From JAHFUS01 sp035689115 (GTDB lineage Bacteria > Actinomycetota > Acidimicrobiia > Acidimicrobiales > GCA-2861595), in NCBI GenBank assembly GCA_035689115.1, contig DASSMA010000010.1:1-64000 (forward strand): a DNA stretch of 64,000 bases, written 5' to 3'. Shown one piece after another: positions 49,106 through 57,899 of the stretch (the stretch's first letter is position 1; each line of letters opens with the position of its first letter). The notes beneath the pieces were generated by a model. The model was not told the DNA's origin. It was given only the letters and a program-made list of their open reading frames with translations, and ran no database searches. A program made the translations under genes and the position numbers.

Positions 49106-50010
49106 GCCCCGCCCTCCTCGGTGCCGCCCTGGCCCTGGTGGGAACCTTGGCCCTGGTGGGGGCCGTGCGCTGCGTGCGGGCCACCCCGGTCCCGGCGCCG
49201 GCCGGGCGCGACCCTTACGCCCCCCCGCCCAAGCCGCCCATCGGGCGCCTCGGCCTCCGGGTCGCCCTGGCCGTCGCCGGCGGGCTGGCCGTCGCCGTCG
49301 CCACCCGCTGGCCCGTAGGCGCCGTGGTCGCCGCCGCAGGCGGGTTCCTCGCCCCCAGCCTCGGGCGGTCCCGCACCGGCCGCCGGGTGGCCCTGGAGCG
49401 CATGGAGGCGGTGGCGGCGTGGGCCGAGATGCTGCGCGACGTGCTGGCCGCCGGCAGCGGGCTCGAGCAGGCCATCCTGGTCACAGCCAACGTCGCCCCC
49501 AAGGCCATCGAGCCCGAGCTCGCCCGCCTCGCCGACCGGGTGGGCCGCGGGGAGGATCTGGTCGACGCGCTGCTCCACTTCGTCGGCGAGCTCGACGATC
49601 CCATGGCCGACAAGGTGGTGGCCGCCCTTGTCCTGGCCGCCCGGCGCAGCCCCGGCCACCTGGGCGACCTCCTGGGCGCACTGGCCGAGGTGGCCCGGGA
49701 CAACGTGGCCATGCGGCTCAAGGTCCAGGCCGGCCGGGCCCGCATCCGCACGTCCATGCGCCTCATCACCGGGCTGACCGTCGGCTTCTCGCTGCTGGTG
49801 GTGGTCGCCGATCGGGACTACGTCGCCTCCTACCGCAGCCTGGCCGGCCAGCTCGTCCTGGCCGCGGTGGTGGCCCTGTTCGCCGGCGCCCACCTGTGGG
49901 TGGAGCGGGCGACGGGCGAGCGGCGCGGCGAGCGGGTCCTGGGCGGCGTGGACCCGTCGGCGGCCGCCGCCATGGTCGAGGAGTCCTCGCGGTGGAGGGC
50001 GACGGTATGA
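49102..50010 (+). CDS. TadB-like inner-membrane platform protein
   Basis: 302 residues: hydrophobic N-terminus, central GspF-type T2SSF domain (AEMLRDVLAAGSGLEQAILVTANVAPKAI..., GEDLVDALLHFVGELDDPMADKVVAALVLAARR) and two C-terminal helices (LITGLTVGFSLLVVVADR; LVLAAVVALFAGAHLWV). GTG 49102 overlaps the CpaF stop. Confidence 0.85.
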   Translation: MSPALLGAALALVGTLALVGAVRCVRATPVPAPAGRDPYAPPPKPPIGRLGLRVALAVAGGLAVAVATRWPVGAVVAAAGGFLAPSLGRSRTGRRVALERMEAVAAWAEMLRDVLAAGSGLEQAILVTANVAPKAIEPELARLADRVGRGEDLVDALLHFVGELDDPMADKVVAALVLAARRSPGHLGDLLGALAEVARDNVAMRLKVQAGRARIRTSMRLITGLTVGFSLLVVVADRDYVASYRSLAGQLVLAAVVALFAGAHLWVERATGERRGERVLGGVDPSAAAAMVEESSRWRATV

Positions 50011-50918
50011 GCGACGTCGCCGTGGCGCTGGCGCTGGGCGCCGCTGCCGGCGCCGCCCTGGTCGGGGCCGGCCGTGCCCTGGTCCCGCCCCGGGTCAGCC
50101 TCGACGACGCCCTGGCCGGGCTGCGCCGGCTGCCCGAGGCGCCGCGGGCCGAGCCCGAGGCCGGCTTCACCGGCCCGGTGGCCAACCGGCTGGGCTGGAT
50201 GCTGCGCCGCACCGCCGAGTCGGCCGGCGTGAGCTTCGCCCGCCTCGGCCCCGACCTCCGCCTCCTCGGCCGGCCCATCGAGAACCACCTGGGAGCCAAG
50301 TGCGTGGCCGCCCTGGCCGGCTTCGCGCTGCCGACGTTGTGGGCGGCGGCCATGAGCTCGGCCGGGCTGGCCGCCGTCCGCCCCACTTCGGCGCTGCTGG
50401 CCGGGGGCGTGCTGGCGCTGCTCGGGTTCCTCGTGCCGGACCTCCTGGTGCGCTCGGAGGCGGCCGAGCGCCGGCGTGCCTTCGTCTCCGCCTTCGGGAC
50501 CTTCCTCGACATGGTGGCCATCAGCCTGGCCGGCGGGGTCGGCGTGGAAGGCGCCCTCATGGACGCCGCCCGCATCGGGCGGGGCCGGGAGGCGGCGCTG
50601 CTGCGGGCGGTGCTGGAGGAGGCGCTGTGGTCGGGGGAGTCGCAGTGGAGCGCGCTGCGCCGACTGGGCGTCGACCTGGCCATCCCCGAGGTGGTGGAGG
50701 TCGCCTCCACAGTGTCGCTGGCCGGCACCGAGGGCGCCCGGGTCCGCCGCTCCCTGGAGGCCAAGGCCCGGGCACTGCGGGGCCGCGAGCTGGCCGAGGC
50801 CGAGGCCAGGGCCGAGTCGGCCACCGAGCGCATGGCCATCCCCACCGCACTGCTGATGCTCGGCTTCATGCTCCTCGTCGGGTTCCCCGCGATCGCCTCC
50901 GTGCTGACCCAGGCGTGA
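50007..50918 (+). CDS. TadC-like inner-membrane platform protein
   Basis: 303 residues with T2SSF character: AAGAALVGAGRALVPP, membrane segments around 90-145, FGTFLDMVAISLAGGVGVEGALMDAARI, RRSLEAKARALRGRELAEAEARAESATERMAIPTALLMLGFMLLVGFPAI. ATG 50007 overlaps the TadB stop (ATGA). TadB and TadC form the pilus platform. Confidence 0.85.
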   Translation: MSDVAVALALGAAAGAALVGAGRALVPPRVSLDDALAGLRRLPEAPRAEPEAGFTGPVANRLGWMLRRTAESAGVSFARLGPDLRLLGRPIENHLGAKCVAALAGFALPTLWAAAMSSAGLAAVRPTSALLAGGVLALLGFLVPDLLVRSEAAERRRAFVSAFGTFLDMVAISLAGGVGVEGALMDAARIGRGREAALLRAVLEEALWSGESQWSALRRLGVDLAIPEVVEVASTVSLAGTEGARVRRSLEAKARALRGRELAEAEARAESATERMAIPTALLMLGFMLLVGFPAIASVLTQA

Positions 50919-50922
50919 TGGC

Positions 50923-51000
50923 ATGACCCTTCGACCCCTGTTCTGGACCGCCCTGATCGCGACCGTCACTTTGGCGGTCCTCATCGTCCTCACCAGCTGA
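50923..51000 (+). CDS. 25-residue single-helix membrane peptide
   Basis: ATG 50923 to TGA 51000 encodes MTLRPLFWTALIATVTLAV then LIVLTS, almost entirely one transmembrane helix, 5 bases after tadC and 33 before the pilin gene. Its position and composition suggest a real micropeptide of the pilus operon. Confidence 0.5.
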   Translation: MTLRPLFWTALIATVTLAVLIVLTS

Positions 51001-51032
51001 CCCACCCACCGACAGAAAGGCACACCGACGAC

Positions 51033-51236
51033 ATGACCTCACTGACCGTGCTGTGGACCTACATGCAGCTGCAGGCCTCACGGCTCCGCCAGCTGCGGGA
51101 CGACGAGAGGGGAGCGGTGACCCTCGAGCAGATCATCGTCGCCGCCATCCTGGCCGCGGCCGCCATCGCCGCCGGGACGATCATCTACAACCTGACAGTC
51201 AACAAGGCGAACTCCATCGACACGACCACGCCCTGA
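51033..51236 (+). CDS. Flp/Tad-type pilin-like prepilin
   Basis: 67 residues. A long cytoplasmic leader ends ERG, followed by AVTLEQ: a class III signal with Glu at +5, then the hydrophobic helix IIVAAILAAAAIAAGTIIY. The mature pilin would be about 40 residues. ATG 51033 has AGAAAGG upstream. Confidence 0.82.
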   Translation: MTSLTVLWTYMQLQASRLRQLRDDERGAVTLEQIIVAAILAAAAIAAGTIIYNLTVNKANSIDTTTP

Positions 51237-51246
51237 GCCTCCTGCC

Positions 51247-51669
51247 GTGGAGCCGTCGACCAGCATGCGCCCGCGGTGGCGCCGCGTCCGGGGTGGCCCG
51301 GCCGACGAGCGCGGGTCGGCGACGCTGCCGCTGGTGCTGGTCGCTCCGGCCATGCTCGTGCTCATCATGGGCGGGGTGCAGCTCGGCCTGTGGCTGCACC
51401 TCCAGCACGTGGTCACCGCCGCTGCCCAGGAGGGCCTGGTGGCAGCCCAGGCCGAGGGTGGCGACCCCTCCGCCGGCGAGGTCCGAGCCACCCGCTTCCT
51501 CACCGAGCTGGCCCCACCGCTGCTGCGGGACCGCTCGGTGAGCTCCCAGGACCTCGGCGGGGACGCCCGCGTGGTGGTGACGGGAACGGTGACCGAGGTC
51601 GTCCCCGGGCTGCGCCTCCAGGTCCGGGCCGTGGCCCAAGGACCCCGTGAGGAGTTCCGGGCACCGTGA
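51247..51669 (+). CDS. TadE-like pseudopilin 1
   Basis: 140 residues: ERGSATLPLVLVAPAMLVLIMGGVQLGLWLHLQHVVTAAAQEGLVAAQ is a TadE-type prepilin helix; a beta-rich domain follows. GTG 51247 lies 10 bases after the pilin stop. Its stop overlaps the next gene. Confidence 0.8.
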   Translation: MEPSTSMRPRWRRVRGGPADERGSATLPLVLVAPAMLVLIMGGVQLGLWLHLQHVVTAAAQEGLVAAQAEGGDPSAGEVRATRFLTELAPPLLRDRSVSSQDLGGDARVVVTGTVTEVVPGLRLQVRAVAQGPREEFRAP

Positions 51670-52079
51670 GCCGGAGTGAGCGCGGCTCGGCGCCGCTCGA
51701 GCTGGCCCTGGTCACCGTCCCGGTGCTCGCCATGGTCATGTTCATCGTGCTGGCCGGGCGCATCGTGCAGACCACCGGGACCGTCGACGGGGCCGCTCGG
51801 GCCGGGGCCCGGGCCGCGTCCACGGCGCGGGCCAGCTCGGACGCCCAGGCGGCGGCCCGGGCCGCCGTCGACGCCAACCTGGCCGATGCGGGCCTGCCGT
51901 GCGAGGGGACCGACGTGCGCATCGAGACCAGCGACTTCCGCGCCGGCGGCACGGTGGCCGTTCGGGTGACTTGCCTGCTGCGGGTGAGCGACCTCGGCCC
52001 GCTCCCCGTGCCCGGCACCCGCACGATCGTGTCCGACTCGGTGGCCGTGGTCGACGTCTACCGGGGGGCCGAGAGTTGA
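51666..52079 (+). CDS. TadE/TadF-like pseudopilin 2
   Basis: 137 residues: ERGSAPLELALVTVPVLAMVMFIVLAGRIVQTTGTVDGAARAGARAAS, with Glu at +5 after the processing Gly, then a domain with paired Cys (LPCEG, VTCLL). GTG 51666 overlaps the preceding stop. Confidence 0.82.
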   Translation: MSRSERGSAPLELALVTVPVLAMVMFIVLAGRIVQTTGTVDGAARAGARAASTARASSDAQAAARAAVDANLADAGLPCEGTDVRIETSDFRAGGTVAVRVTCLLRVSDLGPLPVPGTRTIVSDSVAVVDVYRGAES

Positions 52080-52495
52080 TCGTCCAGCGGGGCGAGCGGG
52101 GATCGGTGACGCTGTTCATGGCTATCGTCGCGCCAGCGCTGTTCATCGGCGTGACGGGCCTGGTGTTCGACGCGGGCAACATTCTCACGGCCAAGCGCGA
52201 GGCCCTCAACGTGGCCCAGCAAGCGGCCCGGGCCGGCGCCCAGGGACTGGTGACCGAGGACGTGCGGGAGGGGACCGGCGGCGCCCAACTGCTCGACCCC
52301 GACCGGGCCGCCGCCCGGGCCCAGGAGTACCTGGCGGCGGTGGGGCGGATTGGTGCCGTGTCGGTATCCGGCCAGGTGGTCACGGTGACCGTGACGGTGC
52401 AGAGACGGGCGCAGATCCTGCCCTTCGGCACCCGGTCGATCAGCGCCACCAGCCAGGCGCGCAACGTTCGCGGCGTGGTGGAGGCGGAGACGTGA
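52076..52495 (+). CDS. TadG-like pilus protein
   Basis: 139 residues: ERGSVTLFMAIVAPALFIGVTGLVFDAGNILTAKREALNVAQQAARAGAQ, a TadG-type N-terminus without the VWA domain. TTG 52076 overlaps the upstream stop (TTGA); its own stop overlaps the next GTG. Confidence 0.78.
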   Translation: MIVQRGERGSVTLFMAIVAPALFIGVTGLVFDAGNILTAKREALNVAQQAARAGAQGLVTEDVREGTGGAQLLDPDRAAARAQEYLAAVGRIGAVSVSGQVVTVTVTVQRRAQILPFGTRSISATSQARNVRGVVEAET

Positions 52496-55400
52496 GCGGA
52501 GCGTCGGTCGGCGCCGGCGGGCGGTGGTCACGGGTCACCTCGAGCGTCGCCGCGTGCATCGGGGTGCTGGCCCTGGTGGTCGGGTTCCCGGTGCTGTTGT
52601 GGGCGCTGGCCGGGTGGCCGCTGCCCCACGGGGTACCGGACTGGTCGGAGGCCTCCGCGGCCATCTCCGACGGCGCCATCCCGGACCGGCTCTGGATCGG
52701 GCTGGCCGCACTGGTCGGCTGGCTCGTGTGGGCCCAGCTCGGGGTCGCAGTGCTCGCCGAGGTGGTGGCCGCCGCCCGGCGTCAGGAGGCGTCGGCGCTG
52801 CCGCTGGTGGCCTCGCCAGCTCGCCACCTGGCTCGGCGCCTGGTCGGCTCGGCCGCCATGGTGGGCGCACTGGTGTCGCCCCGGGTCGCGCTGGCACACC
52901 CGCCGCCGCCGCCGCTCGCCATCGCCGCTGACCCGGCGCCGCTGGCCACTGCGGCCGACTCGGCGCCCGTGTACGTCGTGCAGGACTGGGACGTGTCCAG
53001 GGACTGCCTGTGGACCATCGCCGAGCGGCACCTGGACGACGGGAGGCGATGGCGGGAGATCTGGGAGCTCAACCGAGGGCGCCCCCAGCCCGACGGCGAC
53101 GTCCTCGAGAAGGCCGACGTCATTCGGCCCGGCTGGCGCCTGACCCTTCCCGCCGACGCCACGGGCCTGCCGACCCAACGGCCCGCCCCGCCGGCGTTGG
53201 CTGCCGACACTGCAGCAGCAGCGGACTCGGCGCCCACCTCTCCGGCCCCGACGACCAGCGTGCAGACGACCCTGCCCGCAGACGTCGGGGCCGGGGCCGC
53301 CGCCGCTCCCGACCGCGTGCCGGTGCCAGTGCCGGCGCCCGAAGCGCCAGTTGAGGAGCCGATGGTCGATGCCGGGCCCCGCCACCAAGCCGTGCCGCCG
53401 GCACCAACGACGCCGGGCGCCGAGGCGGCGCCGGCGGCTGCACCGCCGGCCAAGGAGAGCGCCGGGCGCGGCCTACGGGCCAACGCACCGAATCTGCTGG
53501 GCGGAGGCCTCCTCGCCGCCGGCGTGATCGCCACCCTGGACCGGCTGCGCCGGGCCCAGATGCGCCGTCGCCGTCCCGGCCAGCGCATCCCGCTGCCGAC
53601 GGCCGATACGGCGCGCCACGAGTGGGCGGCTCGCGAGGGTGCCGACCACCGGGGCGCTGAGCTGTTCGACCTGGCCGTACGGGCCATGGCGCACGGTCTG
53701 GCCGATGCCGGCGACGTGCCGCCCGAGATCGCTGCCTTCGAGCTCGACGGCGGCCGCCTGGAGGTCGTGCTGGCCACGCCCGCCCCGGCCCCGGCCGGCT
53801 TCGTCGACGACGTCGTCGACGGCCGCCCCCGCTGGGTGCTGGTGGCGGGCGGCGCCGAGGAGCTGCGGTGGGCGGCGGAGGTTCCCCACCCGCTGCCGGC
53901 GGTGGTGACGCTGGGCCGGACGCCGTCGGGTGCCCAGGTACTGGTCGACCTGGTGGAGCCGTGCCTGACCACCATCGCCGGCGACGCCGAGGTGGGCCGG
54001 GAACTGGTGTGGGCGGCGGCCGCCGAGATGGCCAACCGGATCGACGACATGCTCTTCTCCCTCTGCCTGGTGGGCTTCGGCGACGAGCTGGCCAGCCCGG
54101 CCCGTCGGGTGGAGGTCCTGGAGAGCTTCGACCGGGCGCTCGACTACATCGAGTCCGCCGGCCTGGCCGGGGCCGAGGAGCTGGCCGCCGGGGGCTTCGC
54201 CTCGGCGCTGCACGCCCAGGTGGCCACCGGCCAGCCCGACTCGTGGGGCCCGCTGGTGGTGCTGTGCGACCGGCCACCGCCGGCCGAGCAGCTCGAGCGG
54301 CTCGTGCGCCTCACCAGCTCGGCCGCCGTGGCCAACGTGGCCGTCCTTGTGGTCGGCGACGCCCCGGGGGCGGCCCGCCAGCTGCGCGTCGTCGACGGGC
54401 TCCTGGAGGTGCCGGGCCTCGACGAGCGGATAGAGCCCCAGCGCCTGTCCGCCGCCGAGGCGGCCGCCATCGGCGAGATGTTCGAGGTCGGCCGCCACCG
54501 CTCGCCCTCGCACCTGTACCCCGAGCCGCTGGTGCCACCGGTGGTCGACCTGGTCGACGTCGACGAGCCGGGCCTCCTGGAGGTGGTGACCTCGCCCGAG
54601 GTGGCGAGCGAGGCCGAGCCCGAAGCGGTCGAGGAGCCGCCGGCCGTGGTCGGCCCCACGCTCTCCCGGCCAGAGGTGCTGGTGCGGGTGCTCGGCCCGG
54701 TGGGTGTCGAGCTGGCCGGCCAGCCCGTGGCCTTCGCCCGGATGAAGGCGGTCGAGGCCCTGGCCTACCTGGTCACCCACCGGGGCCTCGCCATCGACGG
54801 CGACCGCCTGGGCGAGGCGCTGTGGCCCAAGTCCGAGGGTCGCCCGACCGGCAACCTCAACACCACGCTGTGGGAGGTCCGGGACCGCCTCGGCGCCATG
54901 GCCCGACAGGCGCTGGAGGGGAACGAGCCGGCCAGGAAGAACGTCGACTACGGCGCCCGGTTCCTGGCGCCGCTGCGGGGCGCCCGGCGCCTGTACGAGC
55001 CGGGGGAGCCGGTGGGTCTGGACTACGACCTGGTCGTCGAGGCGAACCGTCTCGCCGTCGCCGGCGACGCCGCCGCCATGGCAGCGCTGCGCGACGCCCT
55101 GGAGCTGGTCCGCGGGCGGCCCTTCGAGACGTCGGCCAGCGGCAAGGACGAGGGTTTCCTGTGGGCGCTCGTCGACGGGCTGCTGTACGAGATGGCCGCC
55201 GGCGTGGTGGACGCCGCCCACCGCCTCGTCGAGCTGTGCCTCCAGGCGGGGGACCTGGGCGGGGCCCGCTGGGCGGCCGGCCGGGGCATGGCGGCCAGCC
55301 CTGGCAACGAGGTGCTGTGCCGGGACCGCATGCGCATCGCCGCCGCCGCCGGCAGCCCCGCCGGCGTCGACGCCGTGATGGACGAGCTGCGCACCTGGGT

Positions 55401-55512
55401 GGGCGTCGACCAGCCGTGCGACACCGAGCTCGACCCCGAGACCGTCGCCCTCTACCGCAAGCTCCGCCCCCATCCCCTCGATCGCCGCCCCCGGGTCGGG
55501 GCCGGCCGGTAG
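52492..55512 (+). CDS. Membrane-anchored LysM protein with C-terminal BTAD regulator domain
   Basis: 1006 residues. Two transmembrane helices (about 17-40, 68-92) and a third hydrophobic segment (about 118-134) precede a LysM-like module (about 161-222: YVVQDWDVSRDCLWTIAERHLDDGRRWREIWELNRG). Then come a Pro/Ala linker, an alpha/beta region and a SARP-type winged helix with BTAD/TPR domain (about 725-990: VRVLGPVGVELAGQPV, LAYLVTHRGLAIDGDRLGEALWP, NLNTTLWEVRDRLG). Wall-binding plus a transcription-activator domain in one protein is typical of actinobacterial Tad loci. GTG 52492 overlaps tadG. Confidence 0.85.
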   Translation: MSGASVGAGGRWSRVTSSVAACIGVLALVVGFPVLLWALAGWPLPHGVPDWSEASAAISDGAIPDRLWIGLAALVGWLVWAQLGVAVLAEVVAAARRQEASALPLVASPARHLARRLVGSAAMVGALVSPRVALAHPPPPPLAIAADPAPLATAADSAPVYVVQDWDVSRDCLWTIAERHLDDGRRWREIWELNRGRPQPDGDVLEKADVIRPGWRLTLPADATGLPTQRPAPPALAADTAAAADSAPTSPAPTTSVQTTLPADVGAGAAAAPDRVPVPVPAPEAPVEEPMVDAGPRHQAVPPAPTTPGAEAAPAAAPPAKESAGRGLRANAPNLLGGGLLAAGVIATLDRLRRAQMRRRRPGQRIPLPTADTARHEWAAREGADHRGAELFDLAVRAMAHGLADAGDVPPEIAAFELDGGRLEVVLATPAPAPAGFVDDVVDGRPRWVLVAGGAEELRWAAEVPHPLPAVVTLGRTPSGAQVLVDLVEPCLTTIAGDAEVGRELVWAAAAEMANRIDDMLFSLCLVGFGDELASPARRVEVLESFDRALDYIESAGLAGAEELAAGGFASALHAQVATGQPDSWGPLVVLCDRPPPAEQLERLVRLTSSAAVANVAVLVVGDAPGAARQLRVVDGLLEVPGLDERIEPQRLSAAEAAAIGEMFEVGRHRSPSHLYPEPLVPPVVDLVDVDEPGLLEVVTSPEVASEAEPEAVEEPPAVVGPTLSRPEVLVRVLGPVGVELAGQPVAFARMKAVEALAYLVTHRGLAIDGDRLGEALWPKSEGRPTGNLNTTLWEVRDRLGAMARQALEGNEPARKNVDYGARFLAPLRGARRLYEPGEPVGLDYDLVVEANRLAVAGDAAAMAALRDALELVRGRPFETSASGKDEGFLWALVDGLLYEMAAGVVDAAHRLVELCLQAGDLGGARWAAGRGMAASPGNEVLCRDRMRIAAAAGSPAGVDAVMDELRTWVGVDQPCDTELDPETVALYRKLRPHPLDRRPRVGAGR

Positions 55513-55518
55513 GGCGTC

Positions 55519-55791
55519 GTGATCCGGGCGCTGCTGGCCCTCGCCGGCCTGGCGCTGCTGTGGAGCGTGGGATCGGTGGTCCTGCGGGCCGTGGCCTGGT
55601 TCACCGTGGCGGCCATTGCTCTCAGCCTGGTGATCGGCGTGGACGTCCCGGGCGCCGGACCGGCCATCGCCGGCGGCTGCTGGCTCGGGGCCGAGGTCCT
55701 CTTCCGGCTCCGGCAAGGCTTCTGGCGCAGCCGGCTGCTGGCCAGGGCCACCGGTCGTCCTCCCGCCGTGCTCGTCGACGGCGCCGAGTAG
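55519..55791 (+). CDS. Small polytopic membrane protein
   Basis: 90 residues with two to three hydrophobic segments (ALLALAGLALLWSVGSVVL, AVAWFTVAAIALSLVIGV, AIAGGCWLGAEVLF) and a basic end. GTG 55519, 6 bases after the BTAD gene. Function unknown. Confidence 0.68.
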   Translation: MIRALLALAGLALLWSVGSVVLRAVAWFTVAAIALSLVIGVDVPGAGPAIAGGCWLGAEVLFRLRQGFWRSRLLARATGRPPAVLVDGAE

Positions 55792-55801
55792 GGGAGCGTC
55801 C

Positions 55802-57067
55802 TTGGCCAGCCCGCTGCTCACCTGGCCGGTGGTCCGCCAGGCGGTGGCCGAGCGCTGCCGGCCCCGGGAGGCACCCGAGGGCTGGAACCCGTTCGGCGTG
55901 CCGGCCGGCCTGGTCGGGTGGGTCGAGCTGCTCGACGAGCTCGGCATGGGAGCCGGACCCCGGGACCACGACGACGCGGCCCTGGGCGCCGCCTTGTCGC
56001 AGATCGGCCACGACCTTCGCCTGGTCGAGGCCACCGGCCGCTGGACGATCACCAGAGCGCCGCGGCGAACCCCCTCGTCGTACGTGCCGGGCGACGCGTT
56101 GGCCCTCCGCACCCTCTACGGCATGGACCTGATGATGGATGCCGACCCGGTCGAGGTCGCCGCCGTCGGCGATTCGGGGATCAAGCTCCGTCGCGACGCG
56201 CTGCCCGTGGCCCACGCGCTGGTCGAGGCCGAGGCGTACTGGCTGCCGCCCGGCTCGGAGGAGGCGGTGTTGGCGTCGGAGGCGCCACCGGCAGACCAGC
56301 TGGCGTCGGCTCGCCTGCGTCGCCCCGTCGTCGTGGTGTGGCTGGCGCACCCGGCCGAGATCCCTCCAGGCGCCGCCCCGGCCGGTCTGCTGGACGACAT
56401 GGTGGCCGACGTCGGGCAGTTCGGCACCGAGGAGCTGCAGATGCCGGCCCCGCTGCTGTCGGCGGCCACCATGCTCGACAGCCTGGTGGACGACCCCCGT
56501 AAGGCGCAGCTCGAGGGGTTGATGCTCTTCGCCGACGCCGATGGCGTGCTGGGCGACGGCCTGGCCTGGCTGGTCCAGGTCCCGTCGGTCGTCGACAGGG
56601 CGCCACTGCGCGGCGTCGTACTCGGGCGGCGCAGCCAGGCCGGCTGGCGTGCGGTGGCCGAGATGCTGGCCGCCATCGTGGCCTGGGGCGACTGGAAGCT
56701 GCCGCCGTCGATCCCGGTTGCGGCCGAGCCGGGGCGGGCCGATCTCCGCCGGCTGCGCCAGGGCTCGACCCGCCGGCTCGAGGAGGCGGGCGCCCTTGCC
56801 GGCGTGCGAGTCCTCGATGCCCGTCGCCGGGCGCCGGCCCGATCCGAGGAGGCCTCCGGCACCCATGCCAGCCCGATCCCTCACCCGCGGCGGGGCTACT
56901 GGCGCAACCAGCCCGTGGGGCCCCGCGACGACGGGCGTCGCGAGCTGCGGTGGATCCCGCCCACGTGGGTCAACGCTGGCGGCCGCCGGCCGCCGCTTCG
57001 GGTCTACCGGTTGCCGGCCGCCCCAAAGCCGGCCGGCGCAGCCGCCGGTTCCATGGGCCCCGGCTGA
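55802..57067 (+). CDS. Large plasmid-type protein of unknown function
   Basis: 421 residues. A helical N-terminus (NPFGVPAGLVGWVELLDELGM) and alpha/beta middle precede a C-terminal motif GYWRNQPVGPRDDGRRELRWIPPTWV. That WxxQ...RWIPPxWV motif recurs in actinobacterial plasmid and phage proteins (recollection). TTG 55802, 10 bases after the previous stop. Last gene of the Tad train; role unknown. Confidence 0.68.
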   Translation: MASPLLTWPVVRQAVAERCRPREAPEGWNPFGVPAGLVGWVELLDELGMGAGPRDHDDAALGAALSQIGHDLRLVEATGRWTITRAPRRTPSSYVPGDALALRTLYGMDLMMDADPVEVAAVGDSGIKLRRDALPVAHALVEAEAYWLPPGSEEAVLASEAPPADQLASARLRRPVVVVWLAHPAEIPPGAAPAGLLDDMVADVGQFGTEELQMPAPLLSAATMLDSLVDDPRKAQLEGLMLFADADGVLGDGLAWLVQVPSVVDRAPLRGVVLGRRSQAGWRAVAEMLAAIVAWGDWKLPPSIPVAAEPGRADLRRLRQGSTRRLEEAGALAGVRVLDARRRAPARSEEASGTHASPIPHPRRGYWRNQPVGPRDDGRRELRWIPPTWVNAGGRRPPLRVYRLPAAPKPAGAAAGSMGPG

Positions 57068-57119
57068 GCCCCTACGCCTCGTGGCCTTGGCCCCCGGACC
57101 GGTGGGGCATGCTGGGGCC

Positions 57120-57350
57120 ATGCCGCATGTCGCCGGGATCGAGGTGCGCCGCGCTTGGCGGCACCGCAACGAGGTGGGTCGGATCCACTACATCGTCACC
57201 TCCCACGAAGGCGTGGAGCGTCACCTGTACGAGCGGGATGACAGCGCGCTCGGTCGATTGCTCGATGCTGCGCTGCTGGCCCAGGGCTACACCGGGCCGA
57301 AGAGCGCCCAGGACGACGACGAGGGCGCCAGCGTCCCGCTCGAGGAGTAG
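57120..57350 (+). CDS. 76-residue protein, unknown function
   Basis: HVAGIEVRRAWRHRNEVGRIHYIVTSHEGVERHLYERDDSALGRLLDAALLAQGYTG, with an acidic tail. ATG 57120; weak ribosome site. Separated by 52 bases from the previous gene and convergent with the RHH gene. Confidence 0.55.
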   Translation: MPHVAGIEVRRAWRHRNEVGRIHYIVTSHEGVERHLYERDDSALGRLLDAALLAQGYTGPKSAQDDDEGASVPLEE

Positions 57351-57376
57351 GACCCCGCCGCGCAGGCCGCTGTTCG

Positions 57377-57724
57377 TCAGCGCTTCTCGGACAGTTCCCG
57401 CTCGAGGAGGCGCGTGACCAGCTCCGAGCGCGACATGCCCAGTTCGGCCGCGCACTCGTCGAGCACGCTGCACTCCTCGTCGCTGAGGAAGAGCACGCAC
57501 GTGGCCACGCCGCCGGCACCCATGTGACGTCGGCGAGGTCGGGGCCGGGGAGGCAGCCCGTCCCGCTCGGTGAGCGCCTTGAACTCCTGGCGCAGCGCCC
57601 GGTGGTGGTGGCCGTAGGCGTCGAGCAGCACCTCGGTCTGGTACGTGCCGCGCTCTTCCACGACGGCCTTGAGCCGGTGCTGGAGGTCGGCGGGGACCGA
57701 CGTCAGGACCCGGCGCTTGGCCAT
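57377..57724 (-). CDS. Ribbon-helix-helix DNA-binding protein, paralogue of the ParA partner
   Basis: 115 residues with VLTSVPADLQHRLKAVVEERGTYQTEVLLDAYGHHH and LFLSDEECSVLDECAAELGMSRSELVTRLLERELS. The last block parallels DRHAKELGMSRSQMVTELLVRA in the protein at 36831-37403. ATG 57724; the 57790 box lies about 66-83 bases upstream. Likely a repressor or second partition-type binder. Confidence 0.78.
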   Translation of the reverse strand: MAKRRVLTSVPADLQHRLKAVVEERGTYQTEVLLDAYGHHHRALRQEFKALTERDGLPPRPRPRRRHMGAGGVATCVLFLSDEECSVLDECAAELGMSRSELVTRLLERELSEKR

Positions 57725-57789
57725 GAGGTGCAGCCGTTCGGCGCATGGTGCGACCGTCTCATGTCGAGATGAAGACTAGCATATGTCAC

Positions 57790-57807
57790 TCATATGAGCG
57801 GTGGCCT
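57790..57807 (-). promoter_or_regulatory. 18-bp box shared with 26053-26070
   Basis: TCATATGAGCGGTGGCCT, one mismatch from the 26053 site. An adjacent CATATG (57780-57785) makes a CATATG-TCACT-CATATG pair. It stands at the same distance from a minus-strand start codon as its partner. Confidence 0.6.
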
Positions 57808-57868
57808 TTGAACCCGCCCGATACCGTTGACGGAATCTATAGAAGCTGTCACACCCTCACCGTAGAAT

Positions 57869-57887
57869 CTGTTGAGAACATCAACAG
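57869..57887. promoter_or_regulatory. Operator-like palindrome before HicA-like gene
   Basis: CTGTTGA (57869-57875), five bases, TCAACAG (57881-57887): perfect 7-bp arms. A TAGAAT (57863-57868) abuts it and could be a -10. The ribosome site AAAGG lies just after. An autoregulatory operator is likely. Confidence 0.6.
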
Positions 57888-57899
57888 AAAGGCGCTACG

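Noticed and set aside
53473..56112. 879-codon minus-strand ORF opposite the LysM/BTAD gene
   Set aside because: Shadow frame without motifs; the plus strand has LysM and BTAD domains with overlapping start-stop junctions.
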